NCBI GenBank assembly: GCA_964607025.1
Contig: CAZSIL010000018.1
Location: forward strand, 1 to 33,762
Source of the DNA: SIG565 sp964607025
GTDB lineage: Bacteria > Bacillota > Clostridia > Oscillospirales > Acutalibacteraceae
Reading direction: 5' to 3'
DNA: 33,762 bases
Below are positions 15,731-23,603 of the stretch, piece after piece; positions within the stretch are counted from its first letter, which is position 1; the number at the start of each line of letters is the position of its first letter. The position numbers were made by a program, and so were the translations under genes. The notes under the pieces are model-generated. The model saw only the letters and a list, made by a program, of their open reading frames with translations, ran no database searches and was not told where the DNA came from.

Positions 15731-17222
15731 TTTTTATACACCCAAAGGCGAATAGGCACGGAAAATATAGGGCACATGAGCCAAGGCACACAAAAATAAT
15801 GTTTAATATTAAAGAGAGATTAAAAAGTTGGCTCAATGAACTCAGACAGAAAGTTACCGAAATTGCCAGAAGGCAGGGCAACAAAATCCCGCGGAAGAAT
15901 TTTATGCGGACGCCTGATACACGAATCAGTCGGACAAGGTTTAGTATACAGGTGTAAGCATTACTTAGATACATTATCAATATGAAAGCGAATTCGCGGT
16001 AAATTGGTAGCAAAAAGAAAATTAACAGGATTCGCATTGCTGAATCACTAACCGAATTGCGAAAAGTAATCGACTGTTGGTCAAGGCCTTTTAATATACC
16101 ATCGCTAATGCTGTCAAGGTACATAAACGGTACTAGCGGAGCCAGTACCTTGATTATAAAACCTACAGAGCGGTCGCGATAAATAATTTCTCCCAGATTT
16201 TCACCGCAAAAGAAGAAAACGGCAGAGAAAATAAAACCGAATAATGAGGTTATGACAAGGATTTTTTCTATCATACGACGAACGGAACCCGAATACCCCT
16301 TTGCAGTGGCTTCTGAGATTTCGGGGATAAGCAGAGTCGATAAGGAATTTAGCAATGATGACGGAAAGAATAAAATCGGCAACGCCATCCCCTTTATCAT
16401 ACCGAAAAACGATAAAGCGGCGGCGCGGGTAGACCCCGCTAAAACAAGACGTTGGGGAACAAGCGAACTTTCTATTATGCGAAGAACGGAATTTATATAT
16501 TTACCACCGGTGATAGGAAGGGAAATGTGGGTGAGCTTTTTCACTATTGAAAAATCAGGCGATGCGCGTCCAACGAGCGAAGAAAGTCGCCCTGTATCAC
16601 GACGATAATAAACGTAAAGGTATAAGCACGAGCAAAATTCCGCTATAACATCACCCGCGAGCACCACAGCACAAGCGTATTCTATGCCCAACATAGCAAA
16701 TTGTTTCACGTGAAACAAAATAAAAAGTATGCGAACCACTTGCTCTATCATTTGAGAGAGTGACGGGGGCGCACTTTTGCGACGTGCAAGGAAATAACCT
16801 TTGATGCATGACGATACGCCCATAAATAAGAGACTGAAAGAAAGAGTTTTTACTGCAAGAGTTGCGCGCGGGTCGGCAATTATGTATACCGCGATGAATT
16901 TTGCACCGAAGAATATCAAAAGCAGCGAAAAGACTGACAGCAAAGAAATAACCGAAAAAGCACACCGCATTATTTTTTTAATCGATGCTGCGCTACCAAT
17001 GCACATTTCATCTGCAACAAGACGTGTTACAGCAGTGTATATACCGCTTGTTGCAAAGGTTGCGGCAAGCATATAAAAAGAGAAAATTATTTGATAAAGG
17101 CCAATCCCTTCGCTGCCAATTTTGGCAGAGAGCCAAATACGTAATACTACGCCAAGCAAGCGCAAAATTAGTGACGTAGCCGTTAATATTAATGCGTTTT
17201 TTATAAATAATACTTTTTTCAT
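15705..17222 (-). CDS. spoVB: Polysaccharide/lipid flippase of the SpoVB (MATE/MurJ-like) family
   Basis: This 505-aa, highly hydrophobic protein has about 12-14 membrane segments. It starts MKKVLFIKNALILTATSLILR and continues GVVLRIWLSAKIGSEGIGLYQ, the hallmark of stage V sporulation protein B. The family flips lipid-linked precursors; Bacillus SpoVB acts in spore cortex formation, but Clostridia often carry several paralogues, so a vegetative wall role is possible. The start has GAGG upstream. The last eight bases overlap the end of the queG-like gene on the other strand. A parS site lies inside the gene (read FHVKQ). Confidence 0.82.
   Translation of the reverse strand: MKKVLFIKNALILTATSLILRLLGVVLRIWLSAKIGSEGIGLYQIIFSFYMLAATFATSGIYTAVTRLVADEMCIGSAASIKKIMRCAFSVISLLSVFSLLLIFFGAKFIAVYIIADPRATLAVKTLSFSLLFMGVSSCIKGYFLARRKSAPPSLSQMIEQVVRILFILFHVKQFAMLGIEYACAVVLAGDVIAEFCSCLYLYVYYRRDTGRLSSLVGRASPDFSIVKKLTHISLPITGGKYINSVLRIIESSLVPQRLVLAGSTRAAALSFFGMIKGMALPILFFPSSLLNSLSTLLIPEISEATAKGYSGSVRRMIEKILVITSLFGFIFSAVFFFCGENLGEIIYRDRSVGFIIKVLAPLVPFMYLDSISDGILKGLDQQSITFRNSVSDSAMRILLIFFLLPIYREFAFILIMYLSNAYTCILNLVRLIRVSGVRIKFFRGILLPCLLAISVTFCLSSLSQLFNLSLILNIIFVCLGSCALYFPCLFAFGCIKKEEMRLLT
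16702..16717. other. parS: parS site 2
   Basis: A perfect TGTTTCACGTGAAACA inside the minus-strand spoVB-like gene, 3212 bp from site 1. Confidence 0.93.
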
Positions 17223-17240
17223 AGTTGCCTCATTTAAGAA

Positions 17241-17269
17241 TTGAATTTTGAAAAGAAAAGTAGTAGAAT
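17241..17269 (+). promoter_or_regulatory. Promoter of rarA
   Basis: TTGAAT (17241-17246), 17 bp, TAGAAT (17264-17269), in the short gap between divergent spoVB and rarA. Confidence 0.6.
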
Positions 17270-17300
17270 AAAATATATATATTAAAAAGGAAGGTGCGTT

Positions 17301-18566
17301 ATGCCGAGTCCGTTAGCAGATCGTGTGCGCCCATTAGATATCTCTGAGGTTTGCGGTCAAAAGCATTTATTGGATGAAGGAAAAGTGCTTCGCAAAATAA
17401 TAGATTCGGGTAATATCCCCAACTTAATTTTTTACGGCCCGTCGGGTGTGGGAAAAACGACGGTGGCTAATATTATTGCGGCCAAATGCGACAAAAAACT
17501 ATATCATTTGAATGCGACAACTGCGTCAACGGCGGACATCAAGGAAATTATCGAAGGACTTGACACCATCGAAGCGGTAGGGGGCGTAATGCTCTATCTT
17601 GACGAAATACAGTACTTCAGCAAAAAGCAACAACAAATATTACTGCAGTATATAGAAAACGGTGATATAACCCTTATCGCATCCACGACAGAAAATCCGT
17701 ATTTTTACGTTTATAATGCAATACTCAGTCGCTCATCGGTGTTTGAGTTTAAAACCGTTACTACAGAAGAAGTGATACCTGCAATATTTAGAGCCAAATC
17801 AATACTTGAGAACGAAAACGGCGTAGAAATAGAACTCAAAGAAGATGTTGTACTAAAAATCGCGCGGGCAGGAGCGGGAGATGTGCGTCGTTGTCTTAAT
17901 ATTCTCGATTTGTGTTTTATAACACAAAGTGGGACCGATAAGGTTGTAATTGATAACAACGTTGCTGAAGAGATTTTAAAAAACAATGCAGTAAGGTATG
18001 ACCGTGAAGGCGATGAGCATTATGATATAATATCGGCATATCAAAAGTCAATGCGTGGCAGCGACCCTGATGCCGCAGTATATTATCTAGGACGACTTTT
18101 GGCGGCAGGAGATTTACAAAGTGCTTGCCGACGATTATTAGTGTGCGCAAATGAAGATGTTGGACTCGCCTATCCGCAAATAATTCCGATTGTAAAGGCG
18201 GCGGTTGATACAGCTATACAGGTTGGTTTGCCCGAAGCACGTATACCTTTGGCAAATGCGGTTATACTAACAGCAATAAGTCCTAAATCTGTTACCGGCC
18301 ATGATGCTATCGCAGCTGCCATGGCTGACATTGAAAGTGGAATCACGGGAGACATACCGAGACAACTCCAAAACAAACATTTTGATGGAGAAGATGCTGC
18401 GGTTAAAGGTCAGCATTATCTCTATCCGCACAGTTTCCCAAATCATTATGTAGAGCAACAATATCTCCCAGAGAAATTAAAGGACAGGAAATATTATCGT
18501 TTTGGCGATAATGCATCGGAACAAAAATTCCGAGAGTATTGGTCGAAGATCAAGGGCAATAAATAA
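17301..18566 (+). CDS. rarA: Replication-associated recombination protein RarA (MgsA)
   Basis: RarA is an AAA+ ATPase related to clamp-loader subunits that acts at stalled forks. The 421-aa protein has Walker A GPSGVGKT (46-53), Walker B LYLDE with Asp101-Glu102, the sensor region STTENPYFYVYNAILSRS, and the C-terminal MgsA tetramerisation domain with DIPRQLQNKHFDGEDAA and GQHYLYPHSFPNHYV. Length is normal. AAGGAAGGTG gives a good ribosome site. It heads a + strand run with the PH-domain genes, but its function is separate. Confidence 0.95.
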   Translation: MPSPLADRVRPLDISEVCGQKHLLDEGKVLRKIIDSGNIPNLIFYGPSGVGKTTVANIIAAKCDKKLYHLNATTASTADIKEIIEGLDTIEAVGGVMLYLDEIQYFSKKQQQILLQYIENGDITLIASTTENPYFYVYNAILSRSSVFEFKTVTTEEVIPAIFRAKSILENENGVEIELKEDVVLKIARAGAGDVRRCLNILDLCFITQSGTDKVVIDNNVAEEILKNNAVRYDREGDEHYDIISAYQKSMRGSDPDAAVYYLGRLLAAGDLQSACRRLLVCANEDVGLAYPQIIPIVKAAVDTAIQVGLPEARIPLANAVILTAISPKSVTGHDAIAAAMADIESGITGDIPRQLQNKHFDGEDAAVKGQHYLYPHSFPNHYVEQQYLPEKLKDRKYYRFGDNASEQKFREYWSKIKGNK

Positions 18567-18580
18567 AAAAGGTGAAATAA

Positions 18581-19006
18581 TTGAGAGAATATCGAGTACC
18601 ACGGCGCGTGATAGTGTTATGGATTATAAGACTATGTAGCATCAATTTTTGCGTAGTGGCGGTACTTAAAATGTTTCACGTGAAACAAAATTTAATTCTT
18701 ACAATAATAACCGCTACGATAACAATATCGATGGCGGTTATTTTATTTTTGCTTATTTATCGAAAAAATTACTCTATTTTGTTATCATCCAAAGCAATAA
18801 CAGTAAAAAGCGGGGCAATAATAAATAAAGAACGTATTTTACCATCACCGCGCTTAATTTTTGCGGAAACCTATATCACACCATTAGAAAAACTTTTAAA
18901 TGTGAAGGTTATTGTTTTTCGTGCGATTAAAGTTCGCTTGTTTACAATGCCGATTGATAAAAATGCCGCAGCGGAGATTTTAGGAGAGATTTCAGGTAAA
19001 AAATAA
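18581..19006 (+). CDS. Bacterial PH-domain membrane protein, YdbS-like
   Basis: This 141-aa protein starts at TTG 18581, preceded by AAAAGGTGA, and lies 14 bases after rarA. Two hydrophobic segments (about 9-30 and 36-60) are followed by a single bPH2-type domain (YSILLSSKAITVKSGAIINKE...). This layout matches YdbS, which works with YdbT in Bacillus. The next gene is the larger YdbT-like partner. Their cellular role is not settled; Bacillus YdbST has been linked to resistance against an antimicrobial peptide. A parS site lies inside the gene, encoding FHVKQ. Confidence 0.7.
   Translation: MREYRVPRRVIVLWIIRLCSINFCVVAVLKMFHVKQNLILTIITATITISMAVILFLLIYRKNYSILLSSKAITVKSGAIINKERILPSPRLIFAETYITPLEKLLNVKVIVFRAIKVRLFTMPIDKNAAAEILGEISGKK
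18672..18687. other. parS: parS site 3
   Basis: A perfect TGTTTCACGTGAAACA inside the YdbS-like gene, 1970 bp after site 2. Confidence 0.93.
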
Positions 19007-19034
19007 GAGTACAATCATAAAGACACATCCATTA

Positions 19035-20369
19035 ATGATGGCCGAACACATAAGAATGACGGCTTTAATATTTGCGCTATTGGGAAAAAATGCCTGTGCT
19101 ACAGCGGCGATTATTGTTATTCACACTATATTGGCGCTAATTTACTGGCGTAACACAAAGCTACAGGTTGCCGACGGATATTTGTATATCCAAAGGGGCG
19201 CAATAATAAGACGACAGGCACAAATTAAAATCACAGACATTTCAGCGGTTGCCACGACACGCTCATTGATTGATATAATAATGGGAAGCACTTCGGTTAA
19301 AATCTTTACTCAGGCGGGGGAAGTATGCGGTAAACGAGGAGTTAAGATTTTTGCAAAAAGCAGGGATGAATTGTGCTTGTTTCTAGGGTTCGTTAAAGGT
19401 GGTAAAAAGACAAGAAGTACGTTTTTTAAAGTACTTCTGCAGGCATTATCAACAACATCGGTTCTTGCCGGAATTTTTTTAATTTTTCCTCTTATGGAAA
19501 ATAATGACGCACTGTTCACAAAAAACGAATTGTTTATAGAAAAGATAGAAAAACTTAGTGAAAAAATTTTTGGTTTACCTCCGCTTGTGAATTTAGCGAT
19601 AACTATTTATTTAATAGCTATCGGAACGTCGTTAACGTTTCTTATTGTAAGACAAATCGGACATACTACTGTTAGCAACAGGGAAACGATTTCCGTTACT
19701 TTTGGGCTAATTCCAAAAAGTGAGTATGTTTTACGGCAAAATGCTATCAACAGCATATTTTATGAACAAACACCGGTTTTAAGTATTTTAGATAAATTCT
19801 TTTTAAAATCCGACATTGCAGGGCTGATTTATACAAGGAAAAATGAATTATATTTGTCGTTGCCGATTTCTCAAAGTGAACGTTCGGCATCCTTCTTAAA
19901 ATTTCACGCAGTTACTTCTAAAAAACGAAAAGTTGTGGGAAAATTTAAAAGGGCAGAGCAATGGAGATATTTTGTAATTCCTTTTTGCTGTTTTTCCACT
20001 GCAGTAATAGTTCTTTTGGTGGTTTATACAATATCCCCCTGGCTTTCGGAACTAATAATAATAACCGCAACAATAGTACTTACCATATTTTTATATCAAT
20101 TGTATTTAATGAAATATGCATACCTAAATACGAAAATAGATTTGATTGAGGGCGATGCGCACTTTACAAGGAACGCAAGTATTATAATTGCAAAGTTTCT
20201 CACCGAAAAGATAGGGCAAGTTACACTTACGACTTTTCCATATGACCGAAAATCCGGGGTGTGCACGTTAAAACTTGGTTTACGCACTGAACACGGAACA
20301 AAAATCAAAGTGAAGTTTATGGATCATGAGGAAATAAAGGAACAACTGAAAATTTTGAAGATATACTGA
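19035..20369 (+). CDS. Bacterial PH-domain membrane protein, YdbT-like
   Basis: This 444-aa protein has paired hydrophobic segments at the N terminus, near 135-155 and 180-200, and near 310-360, alternating with bPH2-type domains (LQVADGYLYIQRGAIIRRQAQ..., and a later RNASIIIAKFLTEKIGQVTL). It is the usual multi-domain partner of YdbS. No clear ribosome site precedes the ATG pair at 19035/19038. The open frame continues upstream to 18984 without ATG, GTG or TTG and includes KTHPL, resembling the HP motif often seen at the start of this family, so the true start may be unusual or depend on coupling. Confidence 0.7.
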   Translation: MMAEHIRMTALIFALLGKNACATAAIIVIHTILALIYWRNTKLQVADGYLYIQRGAIIRRQAQIKITDISAVATTRSLIDIIMGSTSVKIFTQAGEVCGKRGVKIFAKSRDELCLFLGFVKGGKKTRSTFFKVLLQALSTTSVLAGIFLIFPLMENNDALFTKNELFIEKIEKLSEKIFGLPPLVNLAITIYLIAIGTSLTFLIVRQIGHTTVSNRETISVTFGLIPKSEYVLRQNAINSIFYEQTPVLSILDKFFLKSDIAGLIYTRKNELYLSLPISQSERSASFLKFHAVTSKKRKVVGKFKRAEQWRYFVIPFCCFSTAVIVLLVVYTISPWLSELIIITATIVLTIFLYQLYLMKYAYLNTKIDLIEGDAHFTRNASIIIAKFLTEKIGQVTLTTFPYDRKSGVCTLKLGLRTEHGTKIKVKFMDHEEIKEQLKILKIY

Positions 20370-20412
20370 ATAATAGGAAAAACATATGCCACAATATTTA
20401 CGAGGTGTAAAT

Positions 20413-20781
20413 ATGGATATTTTATTGCATTGTCTTTATGCTTTTTCGGTTGGGGGAGCATTGTGCAGCATAGGTCAACTTCTAATAGATTATACAAAGT
20501 TGACACCGGCAAGAATATTGGTGGGTTATGTTGTGTCGGGTGTCGTTTTGACAGGTATAGGAGTCTACGAAACGGTTGTTAATTTCGCGGGTGCCGGCGC
20601 GACGGTACCCTTGACCGGTTTTGGATATTCTTTGGCAAAGGGTGTACAAAAAGCAGTTGCACAGTATGGTCTAGCGGGTGCGCTTTGTGGTGGACTTACG
20701 GCAACGGCTGCAGGCATTACGGCGGCACTCTTGTTCGGCTTTATAGCCAGCGTATTCTTTAAATCGGGAGATAAAACATAA
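20413..20781 (+). CDS. spoVAE: Stage V sporulation protein AE
   Basis: SpoVA proteins form the channel that moves dipicolinic acid into and out of spores. The 122-aa protein has about four hydrophobic segments and the strongly conserved GQLLIDYTKLTPARILV and GAGATVPLTGFGYSLAKGV. I chose the ATG at 20413 because GAGGTG lies five bases before it and the family starts with a short Met-Asp; an in-frame ATG at 20386 would add nine residues. The usual partners spoVAC and spoVAD are not next to it; it stands between a PH-domain gene and the parAB promoter. Its stop overlaps a parS site by adjacency. Confidence 0.9.
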   Translation: MDILLHCLYAFSVGGALCSIGQLLIDYTKLTPARILVGYVVSGVVLTGIGVYETVVNFAGAGATVPLTGFGYSLAKGVQKAVAQYGLAGALCGGLTATAAGITAALLFGFIASVFFKSGDKT

Positions 20782-20797
20782 TGTTTCACGTGAAACA
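20782..20797. other. parS: parS site 4 (upstream of parAB)
   Basis: A perfect TGTTTCACGTGAAACA starting on the base after the spoVAE stop codon. Its right half is also the left arm of the terminator at 20793-20818. Confidence 0.95.
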
Positions 20798-20818
20798 AAC
20801 CGCAAAAGCGGTTTGTTT
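20793..20818 (+). terminator. Terminator of spoVAE, overlapping parS
   Basis: An 11-bp perfect stem AAACAAACCGC / GCGGTTTGTTT with loop AAAA, followed by TT and CTTT. The first five bases belong to parS site 4. Confidence 0.8.
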
Positions 20819-20836
20819 TTCTTTATACACTTTTTC

Positions 20837-20865
20837 TTGTACTGTTAGGAGTTGTGTGGTATAAT
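20837..20865 (+). promoter_or_regulatory. parAB promoter
   Basis: TTGTAC (20837-20842), 17 bp, TATAAT (20860-20865) with an extended -10 TG at 20857-20858. It lies 40 bp after parS site 4, close enough that ParB spreading could affect it. Confidence 0.75.
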
Positions 20866-20897
20866 TAAAAAAAGAGTAAGTCACGGACGGTGAAAAA

Positions 20898-21665
20898 ATG
20901 GGGAAAATCATATCTATCGTTAACCAAAAGGGCGGAGTGGGAAAAACAACAACAGCCGTCAATTTGGCAGCAGGTCTTGGTAATATCGGAAAAAAGGTGT
21001 TGCTGGTGGATGCCGATCCACAGGGTAATTCAACCAGCGGATTCGGAATAAATAAAAAAGAAGTAATTTTTTCCACATATGATTTACTTATAGGCGCTCA
21101 AAAAGCCGAAGTGGTTACGGTTGAAACAACCTACAAAAACGTATGCGTTGCACCGGCAAGTATGGATTTGGCGGGAGCTGAAGTAGAACTGATATCGATA
21201 GAATCCCGAGAACAGCAGCTTAAACGTGCGCTTTCGCTGGTTCGCGACAAGTATGACTACATACTCATTGACTGTCCGCCGTCATTAGGGCTCATTACAA
21301 TAAACGCGCTTACTGCTTGCGATACCGTTTTAGTGCCGTTGCAGTGCGAATACTATGCAATGGAAGGACTTTCGCAATTAATGGCGAGTATACGTCAGAT
21401 CAAACGTTCATATAATCCGGAGTTGGAGTTAGAAGGCGTGTTACTTACGATGTATGATGGAAGACTAAATTTGACGCATCAAGTTGTAGAGGAGCTAAAA
21501 AAATTCTTTGCCAACAAACTATATAAAACAACTATACCGCGTGCCGTGCGCCTTTCCGAAGCTCCAAGCTACGGCATGCCGATACAATACTACGATAAGC
21601 GCTCTAAAGGCGCCAAGGCATATGATGATTTGGCGAGAGAGTTTGTAAAGAGAAACAGGGGGTAA
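20898..21665 (+). CDS. parA: Chromosome partitioning ATPase ParA/Soj
   Basis: This 255-aa Walker-type ATPase has the deviant Walker A KGGVGKTTT (11-19), whose Lys11 and Lys16 mark the ParA/MinD class, and Walker B-like YILIDCPPSLG. Soj dimerises with ATP, binds DNA non-specifically and is stimulated by ParB; in Bacillus it also controls DnaA. It lies about 18 kb from dnaA and six bases before parB in one operon. Confidence 0.97.
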   Translation: MGKIISIVNQKGGVGKTTTAVNLAAGLGNIGKKVLLVDADPQGNSTSGFGINKKEVIFSTYDLLIGAQKAEVVTVETTYKNVCVAPASMDLAGAEVELISIESREQQLKRALSLVRDKYDYILIDCPPSLGLITINALTACDTVLVPLQCEYYAMEGLSQLMASIRQIKRSYNPELELEGVLLTMYDGRLNLTHQVVEELKKFFANKLYKTTIPRAVRLSEAPSYGMPIQYYDKRSKGAKAYDDLAREFVKRNRG

Positions 21666-21670
21666 AAATA

Positions 21671-22531
21671 ATGGCGCTCAAAAAAGGTGGCCTTGGAAAG
21701 GGCTTGGAAGCATTATTTGGTGAGAATTCCACGGATGAAAATAGGTTAATAGAAGTTAAACTGATAGATATTGAACCAAACAAAGACCAGCCACGTAAGA
21801 CATTTAATCAGGCGGCATTAATGGAACTTGCCGATAGCATACGTGAACACGGACTGTTGCAACCAATTATAGTTAAACCGCTTACAAACGGTACATATCG
21901 AATTATTGCAGGTGAACGCCGCTGGCGTGCAAGCCGTATTGCAGGGCTCGAAACAGTACCGGTTATTATTAAGGATTTTGGTGAGCGGGAAACTATGGAA
22001 GTTGCGCTTATTGAAAATCTTCAGCGACAAGATTTAAACCCCATCGAAGAAGCATTGGGATATCGCACTCTTATGGATACTTATGATATGACACAGGAAG
22101 AAGTTTCCGCAAGGGTTGGAAAATCTCGCTCGGCTGTGGCAAACTCCCTACGATTGTTATCTCTTGGAGAACGGGAAATAGAATTGCTAAAAAATGGGAA
22201 TATAAGCGCCGGACACGCCAGAGCATTTCTTGCGACCGAAGATTTAATGGTACGAGAACAGTTGATAGATATGGCGATTAAAGGCGCGTCGGTACGCGAC
22301 CTTGAGCGACATGTGAACGCAGCTAAAAAAGGTAAGGTTCGTACCTACGAGCCGAACGGTTTCGTCGGCGAAAACTTTTATACCGAAGTGCAACTAGCAC
22401 TTACCGAAGCTTTGCACCGTAAGGTAAGGATCTCAAAACTGGGCGAAGACCACGGAGTTTTAAGTATTGAATTTTATGGCAATGAGGAATTAAGTGATAT
22501 AGCAGCTCGGCTAGGCAGAACAAAACATTAA
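21671..22531 (+). CDS. parB: Chromosome partitioning protein ParB/Spo0J
   Basis: ParB binds parS, hydrolyses CTP, spreads as a clamp and recruits SMC. The 286-aa protein begins KKGGLGKGLEALFG, the usual ParA-contacting N terminus. The CTP-binding fold has QPRKTF and GERRWRAS. Next are ENLQRQDLNPIEEA and a helix-turn-helix (TQEEVSARVGKSRSAVANSLRL broken across two helices) that contacts parS. A short C-terminal dimer domain closes it. GGGGG lies before the ATG. Six matching parS sites are present in this window. Confidence 0.97.
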   Translation: MALKKGGLGKGLEALFGENSTDENRLIEVKLIDIEPNKDQPRKTFNQAALMELADSIREHGLLQPIIVKPLTNGTYRIIAGERRWRASRIAGLETVPVIIKDFGERETMEVALIENLQRQDLNPIEEALGYRTLMDTYDMTQEEVSARVGKSRSAVANSLRLLSLGEREIELLKNGNISAGHARAFLATEDLMVREQLIDMAIKGASVRDLERHVNAAKKGKVRTYEPNGFVGENFYTEVQLALTEALHRKVRISKLGEDHGVLSIEFYGNEELSDIAARLGRTKH

Positions 22532-22532
22532 T

Positions 22533-22572
22533 AAAACCCCAAAATGTTTCACGTGAAACATTTTGGGGTTTT
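22533..22572. terminator. 40-bp perfect palindrome: terminator with parS at its centre
   Basis: Arms 22533-22552 and 22553-22572 are exact reverse complements. The GC-rich CCCC/GGGG part and flanking A4/T5 runs make it an intrinsic terminator for parB and, in the other direction, possibly for rsmA. The central 16 bp are a parS site. Confidence 0.85.
22545..22560. other. parS: parS site 5 (downstream of parAB)
   Basis: A perfect TGTTTCACGTGAAACA at the centre of the terminator palindrome, 14 bp after the parB stop. Confidence 0.95.
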
Positions 22573-22630
22573 TAAGGCGGTTGGGGATTGGAGCGAAGTT
22601 TACATAATTAATGTTATGTAAACAAACAAG

Positions 22631-23485
22631 CTAATCAAATATGATGTTTGCTATATCGCAAAGTTGCTGCATCGTCAGTTGTTCGCTTCTTACAGTTTCG
22701 GGGATGTTAAGAGCCGCGAGAGCATCTTTAATTTTGGATTTTTCGATATGCAACGAGTTGGACACAGTATTAATTAGTGTTTTACGGCGTTGCGCGAAGC
22801 ACGCCTTTACAAATTTAAAGAAATTATCTTCGTTATGCACCTGAATCACGGGTGTTTTACGTATTTTTAATTGAATAACCGCCGAATCAACATTAGGTGG
22901 CGGCATAAAAGAATTTCTGTCCACGGCAAAAAGAATTTCGCTGGTAGCGTAATAATTAACAGACACCGTAACAGCACCTGCTGCACGTTCACCAACATCA
23001 GCGGCAATACGTTCGGCTGCCTCTTTTTGTACCATAACTGTTATAGTATCGAGTGGCAGTCGGCTTTCGAGTAACATCATAATTATCGGTGAAGTGATAT
23101 AATATGGCAAATTTGCGCAGACCGATACCCGTTCGAAACCTAAAAACTCGGTATCAATAATTTCCTTAAGGTTCAGTTTCATTGCATCGCCAAAAATGAC
23201 CTTCACGTTTTGGAATTCGCCAAGAGTTTTTGCCAAAATCGGTTTTAGGCGTTGGTCAAGTTCTATGGCGATAACTTTACCTGCTTTTTTTGCGAGTTCC
23301 TTGGTTAAAACGCCTATGCCGGGGCCGATTTCGATAACACCGGTCCTATTGTCTGTCACAGCGGCTGACGCCATTGCCGGACATACATTGGGGTTTATCA
23401 AAAAATTTTGACCGAGTGATTTTTTAAAGGAAAACCCGTTAGAGCGCAAAAGTTGTTCAATAGTTTTTATATCAGCAAGATTCAT
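22631..23485 (-). CDS. rsmA: 16S rRNA (adenine1518/1519-N6) dimethyltransferase
   Basis: RsmA (KsgA) adds four methyl groups to two adjacent adenines near the 3' end of 16S rRNA late in 30S assembly. The 284-aa protein shows LGQNFLIN (24-31), the SAM-binding loop EIGPGIG (52-58) and catalytic NLPYYITSP. The C-terminal RNA-binding domain includes CFAQRRKTLINTVSN. AAGGGTG precedes the ATG. It has its own promoter and faces parB. Confidence 0.96.
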   Translation of the reverse strand: MNLADIKTIEQLLRSNGFSFKKSLGQNFLINPNVCPAMASAAVTDNRTGVIEIGPGIGVLTKELAKKAGKVIAIELDQRLKPILAKTLGEFQNVKVIFGDAMKLNLKEIIDTEFLGFERVSVCANLPYYITSPIIMMLLESRLPLDTITVMVQKEAAERIAADVGERAAGAVTVSVNYYATSEILFAVDRNSFMPPPNVDSAVIQLKIRKTPVIQVHNEDNFFKFVKACFAQRRKTLINTVSNSLHIEKSKIKDALAALNIPETVRSEQLTMQQLCDIANIIFD

Positions 23486-23516
23486 ATATAAGCACCCTTA
23501 ATAACATTATAATCCT

Positions 23517-23545
23517 ATTATACACGAGATAATTTGCAGTTACAA
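23517..23545 (-). promoter_or_regulatory. Promoter of rsmA
   Basis: On the minus strand, TTGTAA (23545-23540), 17 bp, TATAAT (23522-23517). It lies in the divergent gap with the gene at 23604. Confidence 0.7.
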
Positions 23546-23603
23546 CAAAATTTTAGGTGACAAAGCGGAAATAATATAGTATAATAGGAGGGCAAATATA
23601 AAA

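Noticed and set aside
16252..16608. 118-aa + strand frame inside the spoVB-like gene
   Set aside because: It is the complement of a membrane protein with clear family motifs.
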